NCBI GenBank assembly: GCA_023416515.1
Contig: JAEZHP010000063.1
Location: 1 to 23,215 of the forward strand
From: Pseudomonadota bacterium
Lineage (GTDB): Bacteria; Pseudomonadota; Alphaproteobacteria; Sphingomonadales; Sphingomonadaceae
DNA: 23,215 bases
Direction: 5' to 3'
Positions within the stretch are counted from its first letter, which is position 1, and every line of letters starts with the position of its first letter. The notes beneath the pieces were generated by a model. That model ran no database searches and was not told the DNA's origin. It worked only from the letters and a program-made list of their open reading frames with translations. Made by a program: the position numbers and the translations under genes. Shown piece after piece: positions 13,926 through 21,007 of the stretch.

Positions 13926-15747
13926 TGATCAGTTCGGCGGGCGCGTAAACTCGATCTCGATCGACCTCAATCTGACTGTCGAATCGAAGTTGCACCTGTG
14001 CTTGGCGCAACTTCCCAAGCCGCCGGTGGACTCGATTTCCACGGACAGCAGCCGGCCGGCCGCCGTCGCTGCGGCGACCCAACTACTGGCGGGTGGCGGA
14101 GGGCACGCGGGCGCGGCGCTCAGCGAGATGGCACCCGGTAATGAGGCAGTACTGGTCGTGTTCCCCGAATTCGCGTTTGGCTCGACCGATTGGGAGGCGC
14201 TCGACACTGCTATCCGCGGGTCTCCCCGGCCACTGGTCGTCATCGCCGGATTTGGCGCGACAGCCGGCAACTGGATTCTCGATTGGGCTGAATCGGCGAC
14301 TGGCAACGATCAGACCCGTCGTCGCCTGGCTTGGAACCAAGCCGGAGAGCCCGAGAACGGGATATCAGGCATCCGCCGCGTTAATGGCGGCTGGTGCTGG
14401 GTGCACGTCCCAGGCGAAACGCATTGCATCACCTATCTCAAGACGATTGCCGAGCAGAATGTCGAAGCGGTCCTCCTCTCCGATCTCCAGTTCGGCCGCT
14501 GGATCACGCATCTGCGCTTCAACGACGTGGATCTGTTTCCCCTAATCTGCGCCGACATGCTGCAATTGCCGGGTGATCATCCGGACAGCGCGCAAGCTCG
14601 CATCGCGGAGGCATTGCAGACTGTTCCGACCAATCGGCCGGCAATGGTCGTGGGGTCGCTGCTTCAGCATGGCTACAACGTCAACTGGGTGCGCGCGATC
14701 GACTCGCTGCTGGTCCATGTGCTGGCCGGACGACCCGGACTGGTGGCGCTAGCGAATGTGGCGGACGACCATGTTTTCGCCAACGAAGCTGAAGATCAAT
14801 GGCGCAGCCTAACAGGCGTTTTCGGCAAATGGGACGAACTCACCAAGGGTCAGGCTAATCTGCCGTGCGGCCGGCGTGTCAGCACCGCCGGTGTCGTCGG
14901 CGCAGTCGTCCGCCACAGCGACCCGATGGTGACTAGCGGCGTAGCCGACTGGGGCCCCTATGGCCCGGTCGATGGTAAGTTCGTTTGGCACACGGAAATG
15001 CTTTGTCCGGTCGACGGCGCCGGACTGGTTGCGCCGCTCAGTTTACCGCCGCTGCCGCATGCCTGTGAATTGAGACGCTTCCTGCGTCGTTACCCGGGTG
15101 ATCCTAACTGGTCGCCGCGACTGCGCCAGGGCAGCAACTCGATTGGCGCGCATCTGGCGGCGGCAACCCCGCCGCAGGCGAAACAGATACTTAATGAGTT
15201 ATTGCACGGCCCGGGCGGCGGCACGGCCGACCCTGATGCGCTGCATGAGGTGGCACAACAGCAAGCGGCACAACATGGTCTGCACGCCCTAGCGACGCTC
15301 ACCACCCTAGCGGGCATCGAGTGGCAGCCCGCTGCCGGCCTGCAAGGACAGCTGCGCCAGAACGAGTCCGGGCATCACCTCCTCGTCTGGCGCGACGCGC
15401 GCAAGACTAAGACGCAAATGCGGGCGATTTTGAGCAATTGGCAACAGCAGGCCGGTGAACATCCCGCCCTAATCGTGCTTGCCCAATCCCCTTTTGGCGA
15501 CATTGACGAAGGAGCGGTCGTGGAAGCGCGGCGAGACGATTTCAGCGCTGCGCCCGCGGCGGCTACCGGCGCCGGCGGCGGCTTGACCGCGCTCAGAGCC
15601 GATTACACGGCGCCGCGCGGGCGCCGCCGCGCGTCCGTAATCAGCCTCGCCGCCATCGCATCGGTCTATGCAGACAATGCGCCGGGCACCGACGACGCGC
15701 CCTCGATAGATGCGTTGCAGGCGCGGTTGCAGGCGGCGTTTCCTTGA
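13912..15747 (+). CDS. Nitrilase-fold (carbon-nitrogen hydrolase) protein with extra C-terminal domain
   Basis: A 611-residue protein. Residues ~25-385 match the carbon-nitrogen hydrolase fold, with the full Glu-Lys-Cys triad in the expected order: E86 in VVFPEFAFG, K177 in TYLKT and C213 in PLICADML. Enzymes of this fold hydrolyse amides or nitriles, but they are normally ~260-350 residues. The C-terminal ~225 residues are an added domain I cannot place: a helical part rich in Gln/Ala (about 425-465), then a strand-helix-strand segment (HHLLVWRDARKTKTQMRA, ALIVLAQS). The ATG at 13912 has only a weak ribosome site and overlaps the short upstream frame. The stop TGA overlaps the next gene's TTG start. 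As first large gene before a middle protein and a Rad50-like ATPase, it is the likely effector of a conflict system; substrate unknown. Confidence 0.8.
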   Translation: MVDVNDQFGGRVNSISIDLNLTVESKLHLCLAQLPKPPVDSISTDSSRPAAVAAATQLLAGGGGHAGAALSEMAPGNEAVLVVFPEFAFGSTDWEALDTAIRGSPRPLVVIAGFGATAGNWILDWAESATGNDQTRRRLAWNQAGEPENGISGIRRVNGGWCWVHVPGETHCITYLKTIAEQNVEAVLLSDLQFGRWITHLRFNDVDLFPLICADMLQLPGDHPDSAQARIAEALQTVPTNRPAMVVGSLLQHGYNVNWVRAIDSLLVHVLAGRPGLVALANVADDHVFANEAEDQWRSLTGVFGKWDELTKGQANLPCGRRVSTAGVVGAVVRHSDPMVTSGVADWGPYGPVDGKFVWHTEMLCPVDGAGLVAPLSLPPLPHACELRRFLRRYPGDPNWSPRLRQGSNSIGAHLAAATPPQAKQILNELLHGPGGGTADPDALHEVAQQQAAQHGLHALATLTTLAGIEWQPAAGLQGQLRQNESGHHLLVWRDARKTKTQMRAILSNWQQQAGEHPALIVLAQSPFGDIDEGAVVEARRDDFSAAPAAATGAGGGLTALRADYTAPRGRRRASVISLAAIASVYADNAPGTDDAPSIDALQARLQAAFP

Positions 15748-16361
15748 GCGGCGGCGTCGATTCTCTTGACATCGGTGTCTGCACGCAGGCGCTCGAAATA
15801 CTGTGCGCTCGCGTGGCAATGGTGCGCCAGCCCCAGTTGCCGAGAATGGCGGACGTGGCGGAACCGCCTGTGGGCGCCGTCTTATGGTCGAGCAGCTATG
15901 CGCAGCTTTTGCTCTGGCCAGTGTCCTCGAACGAGAGCAAAGTCATCGCGCGCGCCACCGATGAAGGCGAGGGCTGGCTCGATGCTCTGCTCTCTCAGAT
16001 AGAGCAATCGCCCGCGGTTCCGCTCGACGGATATCTCGTGCTGGCTTTGCCGGCGGCTCCGTCTCCAGAGGCCGATGAGGAGATCCGGAAAGTTGAGCTG
16101 TCAGCCCGAATCTGCCGCAAACATCTCGTCTGGCCGTCGTCCGCGGAGGCTATAGCGGCAGGCGCTGGCGCATGGGCGCGGGTCGCAGACGTGACCATGC
16201 TCGGCTTGCCCGACGCCGCAACCGCCGCCGGTGATTCGCTTTACTGGCCGGAGATCGGCGCCTCCGCTGAGGCACTGTGGCAGGAGCTCCAGGAAAAGGG
16301 AGCCCCCTCGGTTGCGCAAGCCGACGCCGAAGCGCCGATCCCTGCGGGGAAAACAGCATGA
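15744..16361 (+). CDS. Middle protein of the nitrilase/ABC operon (unknown family)
   Basis: A 205-residue protein starting at TTG 15744, which overlaps the upstream TGA (TTGA), and ending in a TGA that overlaps the ABC ATPase ATG (ATGA). Both junctions point to translational coupling and fixed stoichiometry. The body alternates strands and helices (VGAVLWSSSYAQLLLWPV, LDGYLVLALPAA) and has a RICRKHLVWPS segment. The last ~35 residues are Ala/Glu rich. No catalytic motif is evident. Size and place between an effector-like gene and an ABC ATPase match the middle component of ABC-three-component systems. That assignment rests on layout and weak sequence resemblance, so it is an inference. A later in-frame start is possible. 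Confidence 0.75.
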   Translation: MSGGVDSLDIGVCTQALEILCARVAMVRQPQLPRMADVAEPPVGAVLWSSSYAQLLLWPVSSNESKVIARATDEGEGWLDALLSQIEQSPAVPLDGYLVLALPAAPSPEADEEIRKVELSARICRKHLVWPSSAEAIAAGAGAWARVADVTMLGLPDAATAAGDSLYWPEIGASAEALWQELQEKGAPSVAQADAEAPIPAGKTA

Positions 16362-19231
16362 CAGGCGTGCGGATCGCCAAAATGCGTGTGGAGGCCTTTC
16401 GCGGCATCGGTACGGCAGTTGAATTCGACTTCACGTCACCGTTGACCTTGATTTTCGCCCCCAATGGCACGGGCAAAACGACCATGTGCGAGGCCGCCGA
16501 GTGGTTATTGACCGGGCAGGTCGAGCGGCTGCGCGAAAAAGGCCAATTTGATCAAGCTGTTCTGTTTCCTAAATTCTCCCGATCGGCCCCGGCCCCTATA
16601 GTCGATGCCGAACTTCATTTGCGTGGCGACGCCCGGCGCCTTCAGCGCGTGATTGTAGGCGTTGAGTCGCAAGCGCGCATCTCGGGAGACGACGGCCTTT
16701 TAGGTCCGGTTGTGGGGCTCAACGACGTGCTCAGGCGCCTCGCCCCTGCCGCCGCTGCCGAGGACTCGCATCATCTGCGTGCTATTCCACTACGCCAGGG
16801 CTGGCTGCGCGGCACCCGGTTCCTCTCGGCCGAGGCACTGGCGACATTGGTGGATTCGGATGACAACACGATAGAGCGGCGTAAAGACGTCTTCGCCGAT
16901 CTGCTCGGCATTCGTCATTTGCTTGATGCCGAGAAACTTGCTGAACGCTATTTAGCCGAAATAAGCAGCCGCGAGCGCTCGCTTGCGCGGACTTTAGCGG
17001 GGCGCGACGAAGAGATTGTGCGCCTGACCGTCGAGTTGGAGAGCGCGCCTCCTTCCACGACGACTTCCGCGGCGGTCGAGGTCGCCCACGCGGAGCAACG
17101 CCTTGGTTTGCGCCCGGCGCCAGTCGGCGAAGACCAGCCTTCGCTTGGAGCACGCATCGAAGCGCTCGACGTGGAGCGTCACCGCCGTCAGCACGTTCTC
17201 TTTACGCGTCGCGAGGCGATCGAGGCCTCTGCGACGCGGTGGCCGGAGCGCGTACGGCTGACCCAAGCAATCAGGGGGCTGGAAGCCGCGCACCCGGCGC
17301 TCGCCGCGAAAGTTGCCGAAATCGTCCAGCAGGGCGAGGAGTCCGGCGCCGCCGCCGCCGCCGCGCGCACCCGATGCGACAGCCTGTATGCGGACTTGCG
17401 CGCACTAGAGACCGCACGCGCCAGGCTTGTTCCGCTAGTGTCGGCTCTTTACCGCGCGCTCTCCGCTCTGCCTGAAGCGAGCACGCTGGCCGCGTCCTTG
17501 AAGATCAGCCAGCTTCTCGGGCTCCTCCCTCAGGCAACCCAGGATCCCGCTAGCATCGCGATCCTTCAGGCTGACGCCGCTGCCGCGCTGGCTGAAGAGC
17601 GCGACGCCAACGCCGCCGAGCGGCGCATGGAGCTTTTGCGCGCTCAGCTGTCCGAAGCGCGGAGTTTGCTGGTAAGTGAAGAGGCGCTTGTCAGCCTGCG
17701 CGAGGAGGTCGATCGCCTCGAGGCGGAAGCACAGCGTGCTAAGCAGCTCCACGAGGCGACCGCCGGCCCACTTGCACGCTTGCAAACCGCGGGGCGCGAA
17801 CTGGTTAGGAACCAGCACAGCCATTGGGCAAGTTCTTGTCCCCTGTGTAGCCACGACTGGGAGACTTCCGAAGCGCTGCGCGATGCAATGATGGCGACAC
17901 TTGCGGTGGTGCCCGAACTCGAAAAGCTGGCGCAACAGGCCGCTGCAGACAGCAGCGAGGAGGCGCGAATCGCGCGCGCGCGCCTCGAGGAAACCCAGCG
18001 TCAGTTCGCGCAGGTTGAGCGCCTGCGCTCCGAACTGGTCGACCTGGAACGGGCGGCGGAAGCGCGCAAGCCCCGACTAGCACGGCTCGGCATCGGCGAT
18101 ATCAATCGCATCGCGGCGTTAGAAAGGTTAACCCTCGTACTTCCGGCCGCATATGCGCTGGCGGAACTCCTCGGCGAGCGCGACCGCGTATCGACAGCCC
18201 TGCCTGGTTCCGGCGCTCCGCTTCTCGGTCCGGAAGCAACCTTAGGGACTCTTGAGGCCGATATCGAAGGCGCGATTCACGACCGGGAGACCTTTGTTCG
18301 CGAAGCACTAGCAGTTGCGGAGTCAACGCTCGCCAGGGAAAACGCGAAACGCGATGCACTCCGCAAGGGCCATGCGGTCGCCGCGGAAGCCGAGCGCGCC
18401 AATCGCGATGCGCACGCCCGGCACCAAGGCGAGCTCGAGAAATTGCGCCAGCTATGGCGCAGCGCGGCACCGGATGCTGAATGGACGGAAATAAATCTAG
18501 CGGCCGCGCGCGAGTGGGCACGCAGCGAGCAAACATTGCTAGAGGATATCGCTTCGCGGACTGTCGCCGCTCAGGCTGCCTGGAATGCCGAAGCGCGCCG
18601 TGCGCGACTGGCAACCTTGCAGCGCGAGATCGAACCCCTGCGGGCCCGCCTCGACTACATGGGAGAGCGCATCGCGGCAGCGCGCGAGATCAGCACAGCC
18701 TTCCATGACAGCTATGTGCGCATCAGTGGACGCCAGATCGATGATCTTGGGCGTGTGGTGAATCCGCTATTCGCGCGCATGCACGCCAACCGGGTCTTCG
18801 ATAGGATCAAACTTGGCAAAGTCGATGACCCGCTGCGGTGGCTGGCCGATGCCGGCGGTCAGGAATTAAATCCGGGCAAGGACTTCAGCCAAGGACAGCG
18901 CCAGGATTTGGCGCTCGCTCTCTTTCTGGCACGCGCGCGAAGTCTCGGGGGCACCTTCTTCCTCGACGAGCCGGTCACTCATCTCGACGACCTTAATCGC
19001 GTCGGCCTCCTCGACATATTCCGGGCGACGGTGCTGGAAAACAGCACGTCTCTCAATCTGGTGGTCACCACTGCCAGCAAACCGCTGGCGCGCCACCTCA
19101 TCGAAAAGTTCGGCCGCGTCGGACGGGTAGAGACGCCTGGCGGCCGTGTCGCCCCGCTCCGTGTGATCGAGCTTGAAGGCAATGGCAGGACGGGGGTCAG
19201 ATTGCAGACAGTGTATCCGGCAAGCGGCTAG
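16358..19231 (+). CDS. Rad50/SMC-like ABC ATPase with zinc hook
   Basis: A 957-residue ATPase. The N-terminal half-site has Walker A APNGTGKTT (K40) after a RecF/Rad50-like start (MRVEAFRGIG). Long coiled-coil arms, rich in Glu/Arg/Ala, run from about 190 to 800. They are interrupted near the middle by CPLC (C494, C497), a zinc-hook motif as in Rad50. The C-terminal head holds the signature FSQGQ (S844-Q847), Walker B FFLDEP (D870, E871), D-loop THLDD and a switch region LVVTTASKPLARH. The ATG at 16358 overlaps the preceding stop, and GGGGA lies 7 bp upstream; frames extending to 16277 are read-through of the previous gene. No Mre11-type nuclease is encoded nearby. The ATPase probably forms a DNA- or invader-sensing dimer that controls the nitrilase-fold partner. 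Family certain; role inferred. Confidence 0.92.
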   Translation: MTGVRIAKMRVEAFRGIGTAVEFDFTSPLTLIFAPNGTGKTTMCEAAEWLLTGQVERLREKGQFDQAVLFPKFSRSAPAPIVDAELHLRGDARRLQRVIVGVESQARISGDDGLLGPVVGLNDVLRRLAPAAAAEDSHHLRAIPLRQGWLRGTRFLSAEALATLVDSDDNTIERRKDVFADLLGIRHLLDAEKLAERYLAEISSRERSLARTLAGRDEEIVRLTVELESAPPSTTTSAAVEVAHAEQRLGLRPAPVGEDQPSLGARIEALDVERHRRQHVLFTRREAIEASATRWPERVRLTQAIRGLEAAHPALAAKVAEIVQQGEESGAAAAAARTRCDSLYADLRALETARARLVPLVSALYRALSALPEASTLAASLKISQLLGLLPQATQDPASIAILQADAAAALAEERDANAAERRMELLRAQLSEARSLLVSEEALVSLREEVDRLEAEAQRAKQLHEATAGPLARLQTAGRELVRNQHSHWASSCPLCSHDWETSEALRDAMMATLAVVPELEKLAQQAAADSSEEARIARARLEETQRQFAQVERLRSELVDLERAAEARKPRLARLGIGDINRIAALERLTLVLPAAYALAELLGERDRVSTALPGSGAPLLGPEATLGTLEADIEGAIHDRETFVREALAVAESTLARENAKRDALRKGHAVAAEAERANRDAHARHQGELEKLRQLWRSAAPDAEWTEINLAAAREWARSEQTLLEDIASRTVAAQAAWNAEARRARLATLQREIEPLRARLDYMGERIAAAREISTAFHDSYVRISGRQIDDLGRVVNPLFARMHANRVFDRIKLGKVDDPLRWLADAGGQELNPGKDFSQGQRQDLALALFLARARSLGGTFFLDEPVTHLDDLNRVGLLDIFRATVLENSTSLNLVVTTASKPLARHLIEKFGRVGRVETPGGRVAPLRVIELEGNGRTGVRLQTVYPASG

Positions 19232-19299
19232 CAAGTCGCCACCGGACACAAAGCGGATGGGGCGCGGCGGGCAACGCCAGCAAACGGGATGAAAAGCGC

Positions 19300-20670
19300 A
19301 TGGCGAAGGCCACGGGGTACGTGCTCAGGCTCACACCGGACAGGGCTGAGGAGCTTCTCGAGGGTGCGGACGAATACGGCTCCTTTCCCGAGGCCGTGCC
19401 GGATTTCGAGCACAGTCGTAGCGCGCCGTTGACCTGCCTCGTATGCGTCGGGGGCGGCGCCATCACTCACGTCGCCGCGGCGCGACGCGGGATGCGCGCC
19501 GCTGTAGGCGTGCGCAGGCTAAACGTAGGTCCGATGGTGGAACTCACCACTCCTATCCGGCGTCGGGCCCTCCTCGATGCCGTCCCTCCACGGTACCGGC
19601 GGCATTTAGCAAAACGCCTCAAGAAAGGTGGACTGGTCCCGCCCGCCACCTTCGCAGCCGCCGCGACGGCGCTGATGGATCTCGCGCCAGACGTCAGGTT
19701 TGCGCTGAACCGATTTAGCGCCGATAGGCGCCAGCGACTGGCCAAGCTCTCCCGGAAAGAACGTCGCTCCCTGGCGCTACAGAAAGATGCGCTTGCGACC
19801 GCCATGACGATCGCCGGCATTGATCGCTCGCCGCTGCAGGACTGGGAGCCGCCGATCGAGGGCGAGCGAACGATTTCCTTCCTTGATGGCCTCCCGCAGA
19901 TGCGGGAGCGCGAGGACCTCATGGTGGTGACCGATCACGGCCGGGTGCCTGGGTTCGACCGCGTCAGAGACGCCGCTCACGGAGCGGCCGTGTTCGAGAA
20001 CGAACGCGTGTCACTCACCGTGATCATGGCGAACCACCTGCCGCTAGAGGAGCAGCTCGGGGCCGATCTTATCTACTTTAATGAGACGTTCCGCTCTTTC
20101 GTCATCGTGCAATATAAGGCGATGGAAGGCGACGACGAGGACGGCTCGGTGTTCCGGCTGCCGGACCAACAACTCACGGTAGAGGTCCAGCGCATGGAGC
20201 ATCACCTCCAGCAGCTCAGAGGATGTCAGACCAACAATACCCGCCAAGGCTACAGGATGCTCGAGAACCCGTTCTTCCTGAAGCTCTGCCCGAGGGTCCA
20301 GCTCTCGCCGGACAGCAAGGCCCTGGTGAAGGGCATGTATCTCACGCTCGACTACTGGAAGTTAATCGAAGCCGATCGAACGATGACCGGGTCACGGGGC
20401 GGGCGGGTCGTGACTTACCGCAACGTCGGCCGCTACATCGACAACAGCGACTTCGTCACACTAGTAGCAAACGCTTGGGTCGGCACCACTGTCGAGCAGT
20501 CCGCAGCGCTCGTTGACCTGGTACGCGAGGTGTTGATCAGCGGGCGCACACTGACCTTCGCGATCAGGTCGGACAAGCGACCGCCCGAGGATGCCGAGGG
20601 CTCCGTCGCCACGGAAGACTGGTCTCGACAAGACGATGAGGAACCACCGCTCACGGTCTCGAATGGCTAA
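19300..20670 (+). CDS. Hypothetical protein with a PD-(D/E)XK nuclease-like signature
   Basis: A 456-residue protein of no family I can name. Its middle contains E250, D256 in EEQLGADLIYF and Q271-Y-K273 in SFVIVQYKAM. An acidic residue, then a strand with Asp, then a hydrophobic strand ending QxK is the pattern of the PD-(D/E)XK restriction-endonuclease fold. Residues 95-165 are strongly basic (RRHLAKRLKKG, RRQRLAKLSRKERRS) and could bind nucleic acid. The C-terminal tail is acidic. ATG 19300 follows GGGA at 10 bp. It starts 68 bp after the ABC ATPase gene on the same strand, so it may share the operon or be a separate single-gene defence unit. It is the last gene before attR. The nuclease reading is moderate. 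Confidence 0.72.
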   Translation: MAKATGYVLRLTPDRAEELLEGADEYGSFPEAVPDFEHSRSAPLTCLVCVGGGAITHVAAARRGMRAAVGVRRLNVGPMVELTTPIRRRALLDAVPPRYRRHLAKRLKKGGLVPPATFAAAATALMDLAPDVRFALNRFSADRRQRLAKLSRKERRSLALQKDALATAMTIAGIDRSPLQDWEPPIEGERTISFLDGLPQMREREDLMVVTDHGRVPGFDRVRDAAHGAAVFENERVSLTVIMANHLPLEEQLGADLIYFNETFRSFVIVQYKAMEGDDEDGSVFRLPDQQLTVEVQRMEHHLQQLRGCQTNNTRQGYRMLENPFFLKLCPRVQLSPDSKALVKGMYLTLDYWKLIEADRTMTGSRGGRVVTYRNVGRYIDNSDFVTLVANAWVGTTVEQSAALVDLVREVLISGRTLTFAIRSDKRPPEDAEGSVATEDWSRQDDEEPPLTVSNG

Positions 20671-20859
20671 AGGCGGGATTCGAGAGCCTAATGCGCAGAG
20701 ATGACGGCGTGGCGGCCTCGTCTCCGTGTTGCAGATCAGTTCGGGGCAATTCCCGCCAACTGCTGAACGAGGTCCGCGTGCAAGGCCTGCTCCGCTCGAG
20801 AAACGCCAGCCGGCCCGCCGCGCGAGGCGCCATGGCGGCGCAAGCCCATTGCGAGGTCG

Positions 20860-20884
20860 GCACAATTGTGCTGATAATTGTGCC
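20860..20884 (+). promoter_or_regulatory. Right arm-type site candidate: GCACAATTGTGC palindrome plus half-site
   Basis: The identical palindrome GCACAATTGTGC (20860-20871) is followed by AATTGTGCC (20876-20884), again a 12-bp step (AATTGTGC starts at 20864 and 20876). It lies 83 bp inside the right core repeat. The match in sequence, spacing and distance to the left-end copy argues for a function in recombination. Confidence 0.6.
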
Positions 20885-20911
20885 AGGAGCTGGATTCCCA
20901 GCTTTGAACCC

Positions 20912-20938
20912 ACGGGATCCTACGGATTTTGCGGGTGC
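20912..20938 (-). repeat. Right imperfect terminal inverted repeat
   Basis: Read on the minus strand this begins GCACCCGC (20938-20931) and continues through CCGT to CCCGTG, parallel to the left copy at 618-643. It lies 16 bp inside the right core repeat. The two copies are inverted relative to one another, as expected for sites flanking the recombination core. Confidence 0.4.
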
Positions 20939-20954
20939 CAGATCAAAGCGTCGG

Positions 20955-20976
20955 GAATCCTCTCTCCCCGACCAAT
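20955..20976 (+). repeat. attR core: 22-bp direct repeat, displaced tRNA-Pro 3' end
   Basis: Exact copy of the 22-bp segment at 586-607, with no tRNA body in front of it. It is followed by T-rich sequence (ATCTTTTTT) that probably was the original downstream region of the tRNA gene. It marks the right boundary of the island; the next gene (minus strand, ending at 21008) is host DNA. Confidence 0.92.
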
Positions 20977-21007
20977 ATCTTTTTTCATTGCTAGCCGCCG
21001 CCGCGCC

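Larger units (their letters stand above)
20671..20954. other. Right end of the island, non-coding
   Basis: This 284-bp stretch lies between the last cargo gene and attR. It has no credible gene. It holds the GCACAATTGTGC site pair (20860-20884), a small hairpin AGCTGG-ATTC-CCAGCT (20888-20903) and the right imperfect inverted repeat (20912-20938). The hairpin could end transcription from the cargo or be a recombination structure. Confidence 0.6.
586..20976. mobile_element. tRNA-Pro-integrated genomic island (~20.4 kb) carrying defence-like cargo
   Basis: The element is bounded by the two 22-bp core repeats and has the integrase gene next to the left one, reading inward. Both ends carry a GCACAATTGTGC palindrome with a following half-site. 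Cargo is three operons of DNA-processing or conflict genes plus one stand-alone nuclease-like gene. No relaxase, type IV secretion, replication initiator, phage structural or recognisable excisionase gene is visible, so it is best called an integrative island or satellite-like element, not a complete ICE or prophage. Whether it still excises cannot be read from the sequence. Confidence 0.88.

Noticed and set aside
16277..16357. Earlier start for the ABC ATPase
   Set aside because: The region is the end of the middle protein in another frame; ATG 16358 has a strong ribosome site and begins the RecF/Rad50-like N-terminus.
16358..19231. Housekeeping Rad50/SbcC or SMC protein
   Set aside because: No SbcD/Mre11 neighbour, and translational overlap with a middle protein and nitrilase-fold gene on an island points to a conflict-system ATPase.
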